This document shows positions 40,523 through 53,200 of a stretch of DNA of 64,000 nucleotides, piece by piece. The DNA comes from Cladosporium sp. IMV 00045. Its lineage: Eukaryota; Ascomycota; Dothideomycetes; Cladosporiales; Cladosporiaceae. The position numbers and the translations under genes are program-made. The first letter of the stretch is position 1, and the number at the start of each line of letters is the position of its first letter. Location: assembly GCA_001931905.2 (NCBI GenBank), contig MSJI02000857.1, forward strand, positions 1-64,000. The letters are read 5' to 3'. The notes beneath the pieces are model-generated. The model saw only the letters and a program-made list of their open reading frames with translations, made no database searches and was not told the DNA's origin.

Positions 40523-42184
40523 ATGGATGAGCCGCTTGCGAAATTGGAGGCAGATTACTGCCCACCTCTGGATTCCGCCCTGTTGTCTGCGATAGTATCT
40601 GACTTCGACTTGACCTCTGATTCTGGTATTGCGAGTGCCCGCGAGATTTTGGATCAACTCAAGGAATCTGCGCTAATCGAGGAAGCTGCTGGATTCGACC
40701 CATCAGGAACTGGAGGCTACGAGCAGAGGCAAGAATCTCCAGTAGATCGGTTCGGATCAGGGACGGAGACTGGTGCCTCCCAGTCTCGCGAGACCGACGC
40801 GACGAGTGTCTCAAATGGACTATCTTCGTTGGATCTTGAAGACAAAGATGGCCTTGCAAAGCAAATCGACTTGCCTGTTGGGCAATTGGAGGACCTGGAC
40901 GCTTTAGACGAGGATGTCAAAATCATGCTACTCCAGGAGATGTTTGGTCAGCACACCAGCAGATATAGCATCCAACACACTCTCCGCAAGTGCAACGGCA
41001 AGTGGAATACTGCCATGGAAGAGCTACTGAACCACGTCTATTTCGGCGAAGCTGAAGACAGTGAGGATGGTGGAAAGTTGAAAGCGAAGGGCGTGGAAGG
41101 CTTCTCAGAAGTTAACATTATACGACGTGGCCGCAAGACCAAAGTCAAGGGCCAGAAATTACGTGCGATGGAGGAACGCCGGGCTGCGTCGCTACCTACA
41201 TCACCACAAAGCCCCCAAAGCCCTGCCTCCAACAAGTGGCAGACTGCAAAAGAAGATGTTGAGTTTATCGCAACTCGTACTGGCATAGAAGCTGTGACCG
41301 TCAAATCAACATACAACGAGCAGGGTGGCAAAGTGCCTCAGACGATCAACGCCCTTCTCAAACAGACAATGGAGGAGACAAAGAAGATTGTCACCGACGA
41401 CGAGCTAGTGCAACGCAACGCCCTGGAGCTTGGAAAAGACTTCCCATCTGTCGCACCACACTACCTCGCCGCTCTCATACGTCTGACCCATCCCTCCACG
41501 TCCTCCGCGCACGAACTCGCTAAAGCTCTCACGGCCAAACCCAATGACGCCTCTACCACCCAAGGGGGCATACAGGTCATCCCACTCTACGCCCGACCAA
41601 CGATCTCCGACATTGACCCAGAGAATAACCCTCGCAAAACGCACTCAGCAGGACCATCACAGCATTCCTCTTCTCTTGCCTCTCCAGTCGACCCTACAGT
41701 TGCCCTCCGCGGGAATGCCTACGCAGCCGCCCGCGCTCAGGCCTTTGCACAAGCAAGCGCTGCCCACCGCCGCGCTGGCTCCGACCGTCTCATGGGCGGT
41801 GCTGCCGCATACTATTCTCAGCTCGGCCGTGACCTGTCCGCGCTTTCTTTCAGCGCCTCGGCCGACGCAGCAGACGCTCACGCTCAGCAGCAGAGCTCCG
41901 CTACGCATCTGGATCTTCACGGTATCGACGTCTTGAACGGTGTGCGAATCGCGCAGGAGCGCGTTGATGCTTGGTGGAATCGCTTGGGCGAAAGCAGAGT
42001 CAATGGCCGTGTAGGCGCGGAAGATAGGGGAGAGGGTTTCAGGATCGTTGTTGGTGCTGGTAGGCATAGTGAAGGCGGGAAGGGAAAGTTGGGACCTGCT
42101 GTTTCAAAGATGCTGAAAAATGAGGGTTGGAGGATCGAGACGGCTGGTGCGGTTATTGTTGTTAAGGGGAAGGCGAAGAGATAG
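40523..42184 (+). CDS. CUE2: Cue2-like protein with CUE and SMR domains
   Basis: 553 residues from the ATG at 40523. A CUE-like three-helix domain spans about 132-174 (IMLLQEMFGQHTSRYSIQ, with KWNTAMEELL), and a possible degenerate one lies near residues 18-56. A DUF1771-type helical segment (about 396-438) precedes a C-terminal SMR domain (about 462-553) with LDLHGIDVLNGV and GAGRHSEGGKGKLGPAV. In yeast, Cue2 binds ubiquitinated stalled or collided ribosomes and its SMR domain cleaves the mRNA during no-go decay. The D-x-H and GxGxHS elements needed for the SMR fold are present. The yeast name is assigned by domain order, so orthology is probable, not proven. Confidence 0.82.
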   Translation: MDEPLAKLEADYCPPLDSALLSAIVSDFDLTSDSGIASAREILDQLKESALIEEAAGFDPSGTGGYEQRQESPVDRFGSGTETGASQSRETDATSVSNGLSSLDLEDKDGLAKQIDLPVGQLEDLDALDEDVKIMLLQEMFGQHTSRYSIQHTLRKCNGKWNTAMEELLNHVYFGEAEDSEDGGKLKAKGVEGFSEVNIIRRGRKTKVKGQKLRAMEERRAASLPTSPQSPQSPASNKWQTAKEDVEFIATRTGIEAVTVKSTYNEQGGKVPQTINALLKQTMEETKKIVTDDELVQRNALELGKDFPSVAPHYLAALIRLTHPSTSSAHELAKALTAKPNDASTTQGGIQVIPLYARPTISDIDPENNPRKTHSAGPSQHSSSLASPVDPTVALRGNAYAAARAQAFAQASAAHRRAGSDRLMGGAAAYYSQLGRDLSALSFSASADAADAHAQQQSSATHLDLHGIDVLNGVRIAQERVDAWWNRLGESRVNGRVGAEDRGEGFRIVVGAGRHSEGGKGKLGPAVSKMLKNEGWRIETAGAVIVVKGKAKR

Positions 42185-42355
42185 GCTCTCATCTTTCCGC
42201 AGCAAAAGAAACTTTCAATCTTGACAATTGATCGCCTCGCCGCCATTTTCCCAATAATGGCATAGGTAGCTTCCGTACCTATACAAACAAAATCTGGCAT
42301 CTTATCTGCCAGCACTGGCATCACGTTCGGTCTTGTGCTTCGCGACGAACACCTA

Positions 42356-44342
42356 TCAAAATCTTCCTCGACGATTCACCGGGAGTGGCAAGGATGCTGT
42401 CATGTCCTGGAAGAGGACTCTTCGACGGAAGGTCTCGAAGCGTGAGCGAAGGGATTGCCTCGACCCGACTCCTTCCGGCTTTGTCTGGTTCTTGCCATTA
42501 GATGCTTCGCCGTCCGAACTTCCATCGGATTCCTGGTCCTGGCCCCCCGAACTCGCACCACTGTCAACAGCAGCTTTGCGCTTCCTCTCGTTCCGATCCA
42601 GTCGCCATATGTGCACAGCATAGGCTCCAAGGCACCCTGCCGTAAGAGCGAACGCCACCGCCCAGCTTCCCGCGACCCAGTTCTTGTTAGTCTCGCCAGT
42701 CCCGGTAATTTCCTTGATATTCATGCCGAAGATGCCAGTGACAAGCGTCATTGGTAGGTATAACGCAGCAAGCAAAGCCAGCAAATTAGTCCATCCGGCC
42801 TGTCTCGCCATGAGACTTGCCTGCTGCATCGCTGACTTGGCATCTTCTACCTGCACGAAGCCTATCATGATCTGAATCTCGTCGTTCAGCGTCGCCATCA
42901 GTGTTTGGAACCTGGCGTCGAGATCCGCAAATATCTCTGGCAGTCTCCGCGGGTCGGCTTCTTGCGACAGGCGCGACGATATTGCTGTGCCTGCGCTGCC
43001 TTTCCGTAAAGAAGAGCTCGAATCGTCTGCTGTGTGCTGTGATACGGCGCTAGAGATTGCATGGTCCTCCGCACCAGCCTTGGTAAACACTTCGTCTAGG
43101 ACGGCTTGACTTGTTGTCACGAATAGTTGATAGGCATCGGCGAGTTGCCGGCGCAAGACGATCAATTTCTGGAAATTTTGTTCGTTATCTGGCCCCGTGG
43201 TACTGCGCCGGACCTGCATGGCTTTACCCTCCAAGAAATTCAAGGTCGACTGCCAGGTAGACGCAGCAAGCATCCGAGGGATGAGATCAAGCGTGCGGCC
43301 ACCAAGGTCTTGTGATTCTGGCGGATTGAAGATTGACTTGACTGTATAGTAGTGGAAAAGTACTCCTAAGGTCCCTGCGACATTGATCACTCGTTCGGGC
43401 TTCTCATCGAATCCGTACCGGTTTGGTGGGAGTACCATGTATGGGTCCCCCCAGATGCGGTTGATTGGCCCACTTCCAGGCTTAGCTAGCATGATGTCTG
43501 GGTCTCCCTCAACACCTGCAAAGTCCCATCGCTTGTCGACTAGTGCAATATCTGACGCTTGCGATTAGCAGTGGGGCGAGTTGATGTTGGTGCTATTGGC
43601 ACTTACAAAGCTTGTCTGTCAACGGGCGGCATGAGATCCGGGTACTGTTCTTACGGTAAAGCTTCTGAGGGTCGTGAGCTTTAGTTTCTTTTCCCTTGAA
43701 CTTCCGCAAAACCTCTATGCGATATGGCGATGAACTCTGCTCAGCTTCTTCCTCCTCCGCCTCACCCGCAAATATCTCGATAGCCTCGAGATCGAGATGC
43801 ATTGCCAATTGGTCGTTCCGTATCGAGGAAGCTGGGGTCCGGTCAAGCTCCTCTTGAACATTGTATAGGAATGTTTCGTAAGTGTCCAAGGAAGCTCTGT
43901 CGAATGAATCTCCCATGTCCCCGGCACGAACAAGGTGGCATAACAGGAACGGAAGATCAAGTGAATGGGGATATTTGGAGCATAATGCATCACACCATTT
44001 CTTATCGATGTCTTCAACAATGAGAAGTCCTGTATGCGACCAATCTGAAGAATCGATTTTCATCACGCCTTCAAATCCCAGTCGCCTCAATCTTCCACGT
44101 TTGTTTTGCAGGTTACGGTCTTCGACGAGGAAAGCTTTTGTCTGTCGATTTTCCAAACAGCTTGAGAGTGGTGTATTGACCGCGTGCTTTCTGAGGGTTT
44201 CAAACACAGACGTTATACCGAGAGACGATGGAAGTGGAAGTTCGTTTTCTGGCGCGATAGCGGTTTTGGAGGGAGTTCCTGGTGGTGTGAAATCCCTCTG
44301 GATCCCCAGTAGTTCGATGTTATCAGGTGTCGATTGTGCCAT
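42356..44342 (-). CDS. CorA-type Mg2+ transporter-like protein
   Basis: Exons 44342-43607 and 43551-42356 (55-nt intron GTAAGT ... CTAATCG ... CAG) join in frame to 643 residues. A long soluble N-terminal domain of mixed fold precedes a coiled stretch (about 400-490). Two C-terminal membrane helices follow: NLLALLAALYLPMTLVTGIF, then the signature GMN at about residues 521-523, then AVAFALTAGCLGAYAVHIW. A charged tail ends the protein. GMN is the selectivity loop of CorA/Alr/Mrs2 channels. This is a fungal CorA-like protein of the plasma-membrane or vacuolar type; the exact ion and location are not shown. It converges on the CUE2-like gene with 171 bp between stop codons. Confidence 0.85.
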
Positions 44343-45133
44343 CGTATCTGAAATGACACTGAAGTAGTGGTGTGTTGATATTCATTTGGATGTCCGCGTA
44401 CCAGAACGCAGAGACGAGATGACCACGAGCGGGCGCGGGCATCTTTAATAATGAGTAGTACCTACCTCGTATGCCAGCCTTGTGGATTTCTTGATAGGCT
44501 GTCGCTTCGTTTCGCTTCCAGCAACCACCATCGCTACACATTGCTGTTGCAACATGGACGCTTACCGATACAACAGCAACTTGCATGGTCTGCATGCTGC
44601 CATCCAGCTCCCGGTCAGCTGGGTGGCGTGACGAAATGAGAAGCTGAAGAATGTTGTTCGGATATGCCATTCTCATGTGCTTATATGCAAGCCCCTCCAT
44701 CGAACCACAGCTTCCAATGGATGTGTGGGCAATATTGCATGGCCCAGGTTTGCCTTGCTTTTTCGCGTCTGTTCCCCATTTACGCTGTAACAAGTAGACA
44801 CTTCGGGTGACGCCAGATAGCGGACGCATTACCTCTGGCAGGGTAAAAGAATGTCATATAAGCATTAAGTTGGTACTGAATCGAGATCAGATTTCCTAGA
44901 CACCTTTTCGCCTTGAGCCGAAGGGCTTGTTCATGTTCGAAAATCCGGTCGTCTAACAATTCCTGTATTCTTTATCCACTGGAAGCTCACACGCGAAGGC
45001 GGAGAAGAAAAGGGACGACGCGCCCTTAACATTGATATTATAAAGCGTAATACCGGTCCCTGGCCAAGAAAGCTCGAGAGACCCGCACCCACCCTTGCTG
45101 GTTGCTCTCGTCCTCCTCTCACAATCAGCATAC
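44343..45133. other. intergenic region, nothing recognised
   Basis: 791 bp holding the CorA-like promoter. Short ORFs only. Confidence 0.4.
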
Positions 45134-45544
45134 TCATACAACCGACCCCAAAGCATTTCGACCCCGGTTTCTGAGCCGCTTGAGCATGCCATGCGTCGCT
45201 ATCTGTGTCGTCGAATCATTCTTGCTCTGATTGGTGACGCCTCTCCCTTCAGCTTCGCCTGTGGTGTCGATTTTCTTACCCTCCCCTTCTCTACGCTCGT
45301 TCGTCGGATCGGCCTCACGCTCAACATCAGCTTCCTGCTCATCGACCGGTCTGCCTTGCTCGTCGGTCTGACTTTCATCTGGCTTCTCTTCGTTCTTGCC
45401 TTGTTGAGCCCTCTCATGATGAATTTCTTCTACCTTCGGAGATCTCCCACTCTTGTCTTTTCGCCGTCTACACCATTGCACCGAGGTCCACCCAGCCACA
45501 CAACCCCCTATGGTCAACGCAAAAGCCACTACCCGAGATCCCAA
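45134..45544 (-). CDS. possible small single-pass membrane protein, 5' end unresolved
   Basis: An open frame of about 140 codons encodes one hydrophobic helix (VVAFALTIGGCVAGWTSVQW) followed by RRRKDK and a long charged, hydrophilic tail ending RLRNRGRNALGSVV. This order is typical of real single-pass proteins. The antisense strand (45095-45595) is also open but translates to an unlikely mix, and is probably the shadow. There is no ATG in frame, so a 5' exon must exist upstream or the gene is not real. A possible acceptor AG is at 45561-45562. No family recognised. Confidence 0.4.
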   Translation of the reverse strand: MGSRVVAFALTIGGCVAGWTSVQWCRRRKDKSGRSPKVEEIHHERAQQGKNEEKPDESQTDEQGRPVDEQEADVEREADPTNERREGEGKKIDTTGEAEGRGVTNQSKNDSTTQIATHGMLKRLRNRGRNALGSVV

Positions 45545-46180
45545 TACCCAGTTACATGCACTATTATGGCGAATGAAGGATCAAGGCTGGCATGATTGTC
45601 GTGCGAGCTGCCGTGCTCACGATTTTGTATCATGCAGACTTCAGCTTCAGCTGCATGTGTGGACAGCTGATCGTCAGGCTGTACAACTGAAAAGGTGCGA
45701 TGGGGATACAGTGGAAAGACTTTCTCCATGATCCCTAGGTATTCAGATATCATCGACCCTTTCGAAAGCCAGCCTAGCACGCGTGCCGTTGATAGTACTT
45801 CCCACTAGTACCCTCTCCGTGATCCCTACGCGAGTACCATCGATTCCATGAAGTGATCCCAGCACATGATGTATACCCTGAGATTCCCGTTTCCGAATGA
45901 GACCCCTCTCTATGGTCCCCATTCAAATAGTATCCACTTCATGTACCGAGGCTATTGCCACGCAGATACCATCTTCGTGAAAACGCTCTTTCCATGACCC
46001 TTGTTTTTATACCTCGCCTTCCATTCACCCTACCAATCCACTTACCACCAAGACACTCGAATCACAAGTGCTATTCTCTCCACGACCACCTTGCACATAG
46101 CCTCCACACTCATCTATTTCAATCCCCCACTCAGCCCTGAAACACCGGTATTCGAAAATGACCTCAATCTTGATTCTTCT
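45545..46180. other. intergenic region, nothing recognised
   Basis: 636 bp upstream of the possible small gene and downstream of the GH105 gene. TACC and GATCCC words recur loosely between 45740 and 45990, too irregular to call a repeat. Confidence 0.35.
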
Positions 46181-47605
46181 TCAATTCTTGCCCTCGACGT
46201 AAAGCTCATACTCATACGCCGAGAACAAGAACGGCGAAACTCCCTTAAGATCGTTCTCGTAAGTCGGTATGCTGCTATAGTACTTTGGAAAAGTGTCAGC
46301 AAATATTCAAGTAGCCCTTGTCAAGAAAACATACCTCAAAAGTGCCATTCGAACTCAAGCTCCCAACCTGCACAGTCCACTCCCACGCCAAAGCACCGTC
46401 CAGTCTCTCCCGAGCGAAATCGCTGGTCATGAGCTCCCAGCCGCTGGTGGCTGTGTTCTCGTATTGCTCCCCGGAGAGGTATCCCAGGCGCAGAGATTTG
46501 AACAGACTGTACACGAACATGGCGCTGCCGGAGCTTTCGATGTAGTTTCCGGAGCGAGATTCGAGGCCGGGGTCCATTACGTTGTACCAACCTCCGTATG
46601 TTTGGTCTTGAGATGCGACAACTGCGTCTGCGAGGCTTTGGAGGTAGGACAGCAGTCTAGCGCGGCCGGGGTGCTGCTCGGGGAAGTAGTCGAGGGTGTC
46701 GACGAGGGCCATGAAGTACCTATCAAAGGATGAATCTGTCAGCTATTGTGAAATCACGCAGAAACAAATGGTACTCACCATCCAACAGCACGACCCCAGA
46801 CATGTGGAGCAGCGCCAGTCTCAGGATCAGCCCAGACCTGAGTCTTGGAAACATCAAACCCATGAACCGGCAGTCCATTCGTGCGGTTCTGGTCGACTAG
46901 AGTTCCGGCATCGATCAAGTCGAACTGCAGCGCGATATCGTCCCAAGCAGTGTTGTTCGTAGGTTCGAACTCGTGCGTCCATCGGGCGTAGAAGACGTCG
47001 AGCATGTAGATGCCGTCGAGCCACATCTGCTCAATGTTCCCGAATCAGTCCGCTGATCATAGCCATCGTCTCGATTGCTTGCTACCGGTTACACTTACCT
47101 GATCAATATAAGTAGGGAAGCGATGATAAAACCCTCCATCCGGCGTACGCCCCGAACGATCGATCTGATCCCTCAAAGTCTGCGCCGCAGTCCTGTAAAT
47201 CTCCACTCCACCAGACATGTTGTACATATCCAGAAACGTATGCCCGAAGCGAACATCATCAATCGAATTGCTATTATTGTAAGCCAAAATCGAATCATCC
47301 CACGCCGGGTAGAGTTGAATGTTGACGTGGTTCTCGATGTAAGCGGCGTATTTATCGTCTTGCGTGCGGTCATAGGCCAGCTTGATACCCGAAAGCAGCG
47401 TCGAGACGAAGTAGTCGTGGGTCGGATTGCTGCCATGTTTCATCTGGCTGTCGGCCATCCAGGTCAAGTAGCGAGGTTCGCCATGGAAAGTGTCGTGGGA
47501 GATCTTCGTGCCGTGAGGGATCGTGAACCAGCCATTGGGGAGGGAAACGTTCCGCGCTGCGAGGGCGGTGCTGGCGAATGCCAGGTTGACGAGGGAGGTC
47601 TTCAT
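46181..47605 (-). CDS. secreted GH105 family glycoside hydrolase (unsaturated rhamnogalacturonyl hydrolase-like)
   Basis: Four exons, 47605-47099, 47026-46779, 46719-46335 and 46282-46181, join in frame to 413 residues. The ATG at 47605 starts a typical signal peptide (KTSLVNLAFASTALAARN). An upstream in-frame ATG at 47659 would add 18 polar residues and spoil it. Family marks of the six-hairpin barrel are present: FGHTFLDMY, MWLDGIYMLDVFYARW (about 170-185, where the catalytic Asp region lies), HVWGRAVGWYFMALVDTL, and SGNYIESSGSAMFVYSL. GH105 enzymes remove 4,5-unsaturated uronic acid from pectin fragments made by lyases, so the gene suggests use of plant cell walls. Substrate is inferred from the family only. 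Confidence 0.88.
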
Positions 47606-48624
47606 GGTTGCTGTAGGGCTCGAAGAAGACTGCCGAGTCGTAGGATTCGCCTCTGCCATTGCCGGCAAAGGGCTTTTATAGGAGCCGTGATATCTTGGAC
47701 CTCCTCATCAACGGATAAATCGCACCGTCTTGCTACTGCAACCCAAGGAAAAAATCCATAGAAGAAGATGCCCGTCGGCCAGATTAAAAGCCTTAGCTCC
47801 CAGATATGTCAAGTTTGCCCATGCTTGCAACTGATTCGGGCCTGTTGAAGAATGGGCCCATGGCTCGGAATGTGCAATCCCATTGGGCGGACAGTAGTAT
47901 GGTCTCTAGGCAAAAGCATTTGAGCCGCACTGATCTGCACGGCCACAGCAGCCAGTAAAATAGTCAATCTAGACGTGATGTATTAGCAGGGTAAAGAAGG
48001 CATTGATGGCGATTGACTGGACGGAGGAATGATTGTGCGCCTCAAACGATGTGCAGTGGTCTGCGACTTGGCACTTTGGTCTCTGCGGGGTGAGCAATAT
48101 GTCGGCAAACCGATGGGACGAAGTTTAATCCTATAACCGAATAAGCGACTGAGAAATCGGGTATCTATGTGTGGAATGTTTGACCGACAATAGATACGGA
48201 TATGCTGTGATGTGAACGGGCTGACCAAAAACGACTTGATCAAATAACTGCAGTGTCGCTTTTGAGACGCAAGCTTTCGCCAGAAGCCATTTGCAAGAGT
48301 GAGTTGGCCGTACGTGAGCAAGATATTCCATGTTGGAAAAGTGTCTAGTCGCAAGAGCGGTCGTGAGTGTCTCTGCGTTGATGAGGGCAGGCGATAATAT
48401 TCGCGTCCTGAATCGACACTCGACCAAGAGGTAAGATCTGAACATCCGTAACTTTTTCTTGTGTTTGTACAACCATCGCACTGAACCTCTCAGCTCTTTA
48501 GCTCCTCTAAATATTACAATATCCGACCATACCTTTACAAAGTATACTGATACACACCCCCTCCCCTAACATACATCCACCCCTAACCCTCCAATTCTCC
48601 AACCCACCCTTCCCATCCCATCAT
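47606..48624. other. intergenic region, nothing recognised
   Basis: 1019 bp between minus-strand genes: GH105 promoter and COQ5 3' end. Largest ORFs (about 120 codons) are not protein-like. Confidence 0.45.
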
Positions 48625-49690
48625 CTACAAAGGCTTAACCCCCTTATGAATCGCGGCAATCCCAAAACTCAAATCCTCCCACCCCTCGCCCGTCAACCCT
48701 TGACTCGGCGCGCCCTCCCTCCCCTGCCCGGGCACCACAAACCCGGCATCACAAATCATGCGCGCGAAATCCTCCTGCTTCGGGAACCTCTCAATGCTCT
48801 CCACAAGGTACTGGTAACTATCCCTATCCGAAGCAACGACCTGCCCAATAAGCGGAATCGCACTGAACGACCACCGCTTGTAAACCGCGTTGAAGAGCGG
48901 GTTATGCAGATTCGGCGCGAACTCCAAGCAAGCGAAGACTCCGCCCGGCTTCAAGACGCGGAAAGCCTCGCGCAGCGCGACGTCTTTGTGCGTGAAATTC
49001 CGGATTCCGAACGCGACCGTGTAGAGATCTATGCTGGCGTCGGGGATGCTTGAAAGATCCTCGGCGTTCGCTTCGAGGAAATCCACCCGGCCGGCCGCGG
49101 CGTAGGGCGTGGCGGACAGGCGCTTGCGGCCCTCGGCGAGCATTTCGGGGTTGATGTCGGAGACGGTGACGTGCGCGGTGGAGTCGCGGTTGAGGGTTGT
49201 GGCGTGGTCGAGCATGCGCATGGCGATGTCGCCGGTGCCGCCGGCGATGTCGAGGATGCGCTGTTGCTGGCGCGGTTTGGAAGGGTCGGTGGTGTTGGGG
49301 TGGATGCCCGGGTTGAGGCCGCGGACGAAGTGGTCTTTCCACAGACGGTGGATGCCCAAGGACATGAGGTCGTTCATGGTGTCGTAGCTGCTGGCGACGG
49401 AGGAGAAGACGTCGGCGACTGGAGGGGTGTGGTGTTAGTTTCCTTGTCTCTTGTTTTGGGCCTGATTGGCGTCTTGAGATTCACCCACCTTTTGAAGCCT
49501 TCAAGCTCTCCGCCACAGTCTCATAGCCGAAATGCGTCGTCTTCTCGGCCTCCCTCTTTTGCTGTTCGGGCGTTTGGAGCGATCGCGCGGTGGAAGCGAA
49601 GGAGCGCCTGCAGCTGTTGCACATCCATCCTGCGGTGGGGTTCTGCGCGACTCGTATGCGCTTGGAAGCGCGGGAAATGTGAGACGACAT
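48625..49690 (-). CDS. COQ5: 2-methoxy-6-polyprenyl-1,4-benzoquinol methylase (Coq5)
   Basis: Exons 49690-49489 and 49418-48625, split by a 70-nt intron (GTGGGT ... AACTAACAC ... CCAG), give 331 residues. The N-terminus (SSHISRASKRIRVAQ and on) is a basic mitochondrial presequence. The SAM motif is ILDIAGGTGDIAMRM at about 121-135. COQ5/UbiE signatures are present: YDTMNDLMSLGIHRLWKDHF, FGIRNFTHKDVALREAFRVL and LKPGGVFACLEFA. It is the only C-methyltransferase of ubiquinone synthesis and works in the matrix-side CoQ-synthome. An in-frame ATG lies upstream at 49765; the start chosen gives the better presequence. Confidence 0.95.
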
Positions 49691-50245
49691 TGTGAAATTA
49701 AAGGTTGGTGTAAAGAACGAATGTGTTTGATCCGAGAGGTGTTTCTTCCGTGATAGGAAGTTCATGACATCTGAGAGTCGAGGGTTCACTAGCGCCGCAC
49801 GCTAGCTTCGACCTTCGGCTGCCCGCAGAGCCTCATCTATAGATCAGATCTCATGATGAACGAAGTGACTTCTATCTTTCATAATATTCTACACTGAGAC
49901 ATCGTATATCGAATGAGTTGCTGAAGCATAGAATCGATTTATCGATCACCAAAACGCTAATATAACGACCGTACACAGCATGACCCTCGCCATATGCCAC
50001 ACCAATCACCATGCTCATCACTCGTCTAATAAACGACATGTACAACGAACGCACCTCTGATGCATGTCCCACCGTCACATTTCACGAACCAATTCAAAGG
50101 AAAAAGTAATCAGACATCACCATCTCCCAATGCACACATCTCAACAGAACACAAAAAAAAACACATCTTTCAATACCCAGCATCTCGCTCTCAAAACATA
50201 CATCCTCCATAAATATCTGCCCCCTCAATAATGCACATATCACCT
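49691..50245. other. intergenic region, nothing recognised
   Basis: 555 bp: COQ5 promoter and the 3' end of the ZDS1-like gene. No gene seen. Confidence 0.45.
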
Positions 50246-53200
50246 CTACCACAGATCTCCCTCCTTATCATCATCCCACAACTCCTGCTGGTAACCTTTG
50301 CCCTGCGACTGTTGCCTGTTGTTAGAGCCGTGGCCCAAATAATCGTGCGTGCTGGCAACGCTGTAGCCCTTCCCTCCCCCGCCGGCTCCGTTCATGCTGG
50401 GTTTGCCTCTTTGCTGCTGTTGCTGCTGTTGGGGCGCGTTGTAACTGGAGCCCGTGGAGCGGAAATCGGGCCATTCGCTTGCCCCGTCGTTCTGCTCTTC
50501 GCTGGCGCCGGCATTGGCGCCTTGTTCTTGCGGCTGCTGTTGCCGCTGTTGTTGTTGCCGCTGCTGCTCTTCCTGGCGTTTGGCGTCGGCGGAGGCGGCT
50601 TCTTTGTTCGACTGTACCTGGAGTAGCTGTGGCTGGGTTAGTGTTCATCGTCTTCAGAAACAAGGCAATACCAAGTCAACAACTCACTTCTTGCCACTTC
50701 TGGTACTCGCTATACTCCGAAGGCTGGTTCGCCTTCTCACGCGCCCTGGCCTCCTCCTGTTCCTTTTTCCTTTGCTGTGCCGCTTTCTGCTGAGGGCTCG
50801 CCGGGATTTGCATCTGCGGGTGCATCATCTGCACCTTGGCCAGATAGGAATACATGAAGTTACTGAGCAGCACTTGCGAATACAGAGCTCGCTTGGGGTT
50901 TGCGAGCTTGATATGAGCCATTCGGTAGATGGCACGCTCCTCCAGTATGCTGAAGCGCGTCCAGTTGTAGTCGATGTCAGGCTTGAGAACTCGGGCAGGA
51001 GGCTCGGGCGAAGGGTCTCGTTCGGATTTGCGCTTCTTTGCTTTCAAGTCGGTGTCGGAAGACTTCTTCTTGCCACCGCCAAAGATGGCTGACAGCAAAC
51101 CGGGTTCCTTTGCCTCTTTCTCTTCCTTGGACGCTTTTGCCTTGCTTGAAGCTTTCTTACTTTCCTTCTTGCGCTCGTCGTCCAGTTTGATGTCGTCGCG
51201 GTTGATTACCACACTTTCACGGCCACGGCCTGGTGTTGTGCCGTCAATCGAGTTCTGCAGCAAATCAAGTCGCGTCTTATCCTGCGTCTTGTGAAGCTTG
51301 GCGCTCTTGTCCTCCGAGCCTCTTCTTTCTTCCTTGCTGTGCTTTTTCTCCTTGTCGTCATCGTCGTTGCCGAGAATCCACTTCCAGCTGCTCTTACGCC
51401 CGCCTTCCTTTTTGTCTGCTTTCTTTTCTTCGAAAGTTGGCACCATGGTGAGCGCATCCGTGCGAGTGGCACCGCTGCCTGGTAGAGGTGAAGGGTGTGA
51501 GCTGATGTCGTCAAGGGTTTGAGAAGCGTTTGCAGTACGTTGCTGCCCAGGCGCTGGACGCATATGTGCGCCGCCGCGTTGTCGGTTCGAATCATGAGAA
51601 GACTTGCGCTCAGGGTATTGCTGGTGCGAAGGCGGAGTTTGAGGTTGCTGTTGCTGCTGGGATTGTGCTGGTTGCTGTGGCTGGGCTTGAGGAGCAGGCT
51701 GCTGCTGCTGCTGTTGATGAGCCGGGTTTTGCACAGGAACCTTCATCCCATCTGGAAGGGTCTCAACGATGTTCGGCAACGGGTTCGCGTTGTTATAACC
51801 TGGCAAATGTGCAGTTGTCCGACCAGGTTGTGCAATTCTTGAGTGAAACTGCTTCTGCTGCGGGGCATTGGGATGCCGTTGGCCCTCTGGGTCGTCGTCC
51901 AAGGAAGGCCGAGGTCGAACTTGTGAAGTCGGTGGAGTATCCGAAGGGCGTCTCTCATGCTCACGATCCGGCTGACGCTCTGGCTGACGCTGGTGCTGAG
52001 AGGGGACTTGCGGCAGTGGAGGCGCCTGTGCTCGCTCTTGTTGCAAGTCACGGTGGCTGCTCGAATCAGATTCATGCGCGCTCTGTCCTCTCCTGGCGAC
52101 CGGGCGCTTTTCTTGCTCGGTAGACTGCGTTGGTGGGGTTGTAGGCTCAGTAGATACCCTCGTTAATCCTGGAGAAGGCTCATCTGCGGCTTGCTTGATT
52201 GGTGAAGACAAAGGCGTCTCTTCCTGATCATCACTTCTTCGTGAAAAAACACGCCGACTAGAATACGGTGCACGCTCGCCTCTCTTCTGACTCCCTCTCC
52301 GGTATGTGGTGTGCGTGGAGCGTTTCAATTTCGGGCCTCCAGGTGGCAAAATGGGCATATCTTCCTTTGCCGGAATTTCGACTCCAGAATCCTGTGATCT
52401 GCGCTCGGTGTCCAGACTGATACGCTGGATGAGTTCTGCAGCATCCTCTGGCAGTTCTTCCAGTTCCGAAAGCTTTGGCTGGAGGTCCTTCTGGGCTCCT
52501 CGTGGTCGTTTCCGTTCCAGTCTGTCGGCGCCGTCTTGATATTCGTCTCTCGTGTTGATTTGACGCGAAAGCATACTCTTTTTCCGTCGTAGCCCGCCGC
52601 CGCTGGAACTTGAACCTGACCTGTCGAGGCCCTCTGGAGACAGACCGTCATCACTGACACTAGTCCTCCTCACACGATCAACCCTCTCCTCCACGAAAGT
52701 CTTGAATTCCTTCGGTGCCAGTTCCGGATGTAGTCTCGCGGGTACCCAGAATAGTTTGCTGGGGTCATCTTCATCTGCTTCAGCACTTGGGGCCACAGTG
52801 GGCATTCCGCCAAAAGAAGGGAGATCGGGATCCGCGGTATCGACGTTCATAGACATGCGTCGGATGGCCTGCAAATTGCTGAGCTCCTGGGCCACCGCCG
52901 CTGGACTTGATTCATAGTCAATATCGTTGAGCGGGAAATGCTGCACCGCGGTCTCTCCATTCGATCGTGTGCTTGCCTGTCTGCTGAGAGGCGGTGATTG
53001 CTGGCCGTTGATATTTTCTGTCCCGATGCTGCCGGTTCTGTGTAGACTCTTAGTTTTCCCAGATCCGTCGCCTGGACTTGTGACCACTCGCTCATTGCTC
53101 TCCCGGCGTCCCAGCGGCGTTCGCGGAGGACTCGCGTTCTTCGCACCAATGTAGTCGCTACTGCGGATCGTGTCGTATTTCTCGGCGGGGGAGGAGACGA

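Noticed and set aside
45095..45595. 166-codon hydrophobic ORF on the plus strand
   Set aside because: It mirrors a charged minus-strand frame. The start is not an ATG and no family is recognisable.
45740..45990. Loose recurrence of TACC and GATCCC words
   Set aside because: Spacing is irregular and no unit can be aligned over more than about 15 bp.
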